Assembly: GCA_003516955.1 (NCBI GenBank)
Contig: DPBN01000085.1
Coordinates: 1 to 6,639, forward strand
Reading direction: 5' to 3'
From: Armatimonadota bacterium
GTDB lineage: Bacteria > Armatimonadota > Fimbriimonadia > Fimbriimonadales > Fimbriimonadaceae
DNA: 6,639 nucleotides
Shown here piece after piece: positions 6,600-6,639 of the stretch. The position numbers were made by a program, and so were the translations under genes. The notes below the pieces were generated by a model, which was not told the origin of the DNA, searched no databases, and saw only the letters and a list, made by a program, of their open reading frames with translations. How positions within the stretch are numbered: position 1 is the first letter of the stretch; each line of letters begins with the position of its first letter.

Positions 6600-6639
6600 A
6601 TGGGCATGAGAGAGAAGCTCGCCGAACTCCAGGAGAAGA
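6600..6639 (+). CDS. Start of a gene, possibly acyl-CoA carboxylase carboxyltransferase subunit (cut by window edge)
   Basis: Only 13 complete codons are visible, giving MGMREKLAELQEK. The ATG is preceded by a strong ribosome binding site, so this is very likely a real gene start; an in-frame second ATG is at 6606. The M-R-E-K-hydrophobic-x-E-L pattern resembles the first residues of propionyl-CoA/acyl-CoA carboxylase beta subunits (commonly MREKIEELRRR-like), which transfer the carboxyl group from biotin to the acyl-CoA. That identification is from memory of the family's N-terminus and rests on too few residues to be firm; any coiled-coil N-terminus could look similar. Confidence 0.4.
   Translation, partial: MGMREKLAELQEK

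Noticed and set aside
5999..6607. N-terminal extension of the oxidoreductase frame up to 6607
   Set aside because: The extra 203 residues are rich in R, Q, D and H without structure and lie antisense to the TauE/SafE gene; the Rossmann motif and Shine-Dalgarno place the start at 5998.

Overview
This is a chromosomal-type window from a high-GC bacterium (roughly two thirds G+C by eye) with six genes, two of them cut by the window edges. The genus cannot be read from the sequence. A secreted-type GH31 enzyme with a PA14 insert, a half-size TauE/SafE protein and the probable start of an acyl-CoA carboxylase would suit a free-living heterotroph of a phylum such as Armatimonadota, Acidobacteriota or Planctomycetota, but that is only a guess.

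Layout. Four genes lie head to tail on the minus strand, read from 5998 down to 1: a Gfo/Idh/MocA-family NAD(P)-dependent oxidoreductase (5998-5027), a XerC-type tyrosine recombinase (5016-4132), a bleomycin hydrolase/PepC-type cysteine aminopeptidase (4116-2734), and a GH31 alpha-xylosidase-like glycoside hydrolase (2687 to beyond position 1). The gaps between them are 10, 15 and 46 nt. On the plus strand, a 120-residue half-size TauE/SafE membrane protein (6059-6421) is divergent from the oxidoreductase across a 60-nt gap. A second plus-strand gene starts at 6600 behind a strong ribosome binding site and runs off the window. Its first 13 residues resemble the start of acyl-CoA carboxylase carboxyltransferase subunits.

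How the genes fit together. The first three minus-strand genes are packed closely enough to be one transcript, with only the first gene carrying a good Shine-Dalgarno. The GH31 gene may have its own promoter: a TATAGT box lies exactly where it would give a leaderless mRNA, and the same 46-nt gap holds two small dyad symmetries. The products do not form an obvious pathway. The mixture of sugar oxidoreductase, chromosome-dimer recombinase, peptidase and glycosidase looks like housekeeping and nutrient-scavenging genes that happen to be adjacent.

I found no CRISPR array, tRNA, rRNA, insertion sequence, phage gene or defence system, and no convincing undescribed system. The points most worth a second look are the control region of the GH31 gene, the C-terminal extension of the PepC protein, the half-size TauE/SafE protein, and the lack of Shine-Dalgarno sequences on three of the four minus-strand genes.
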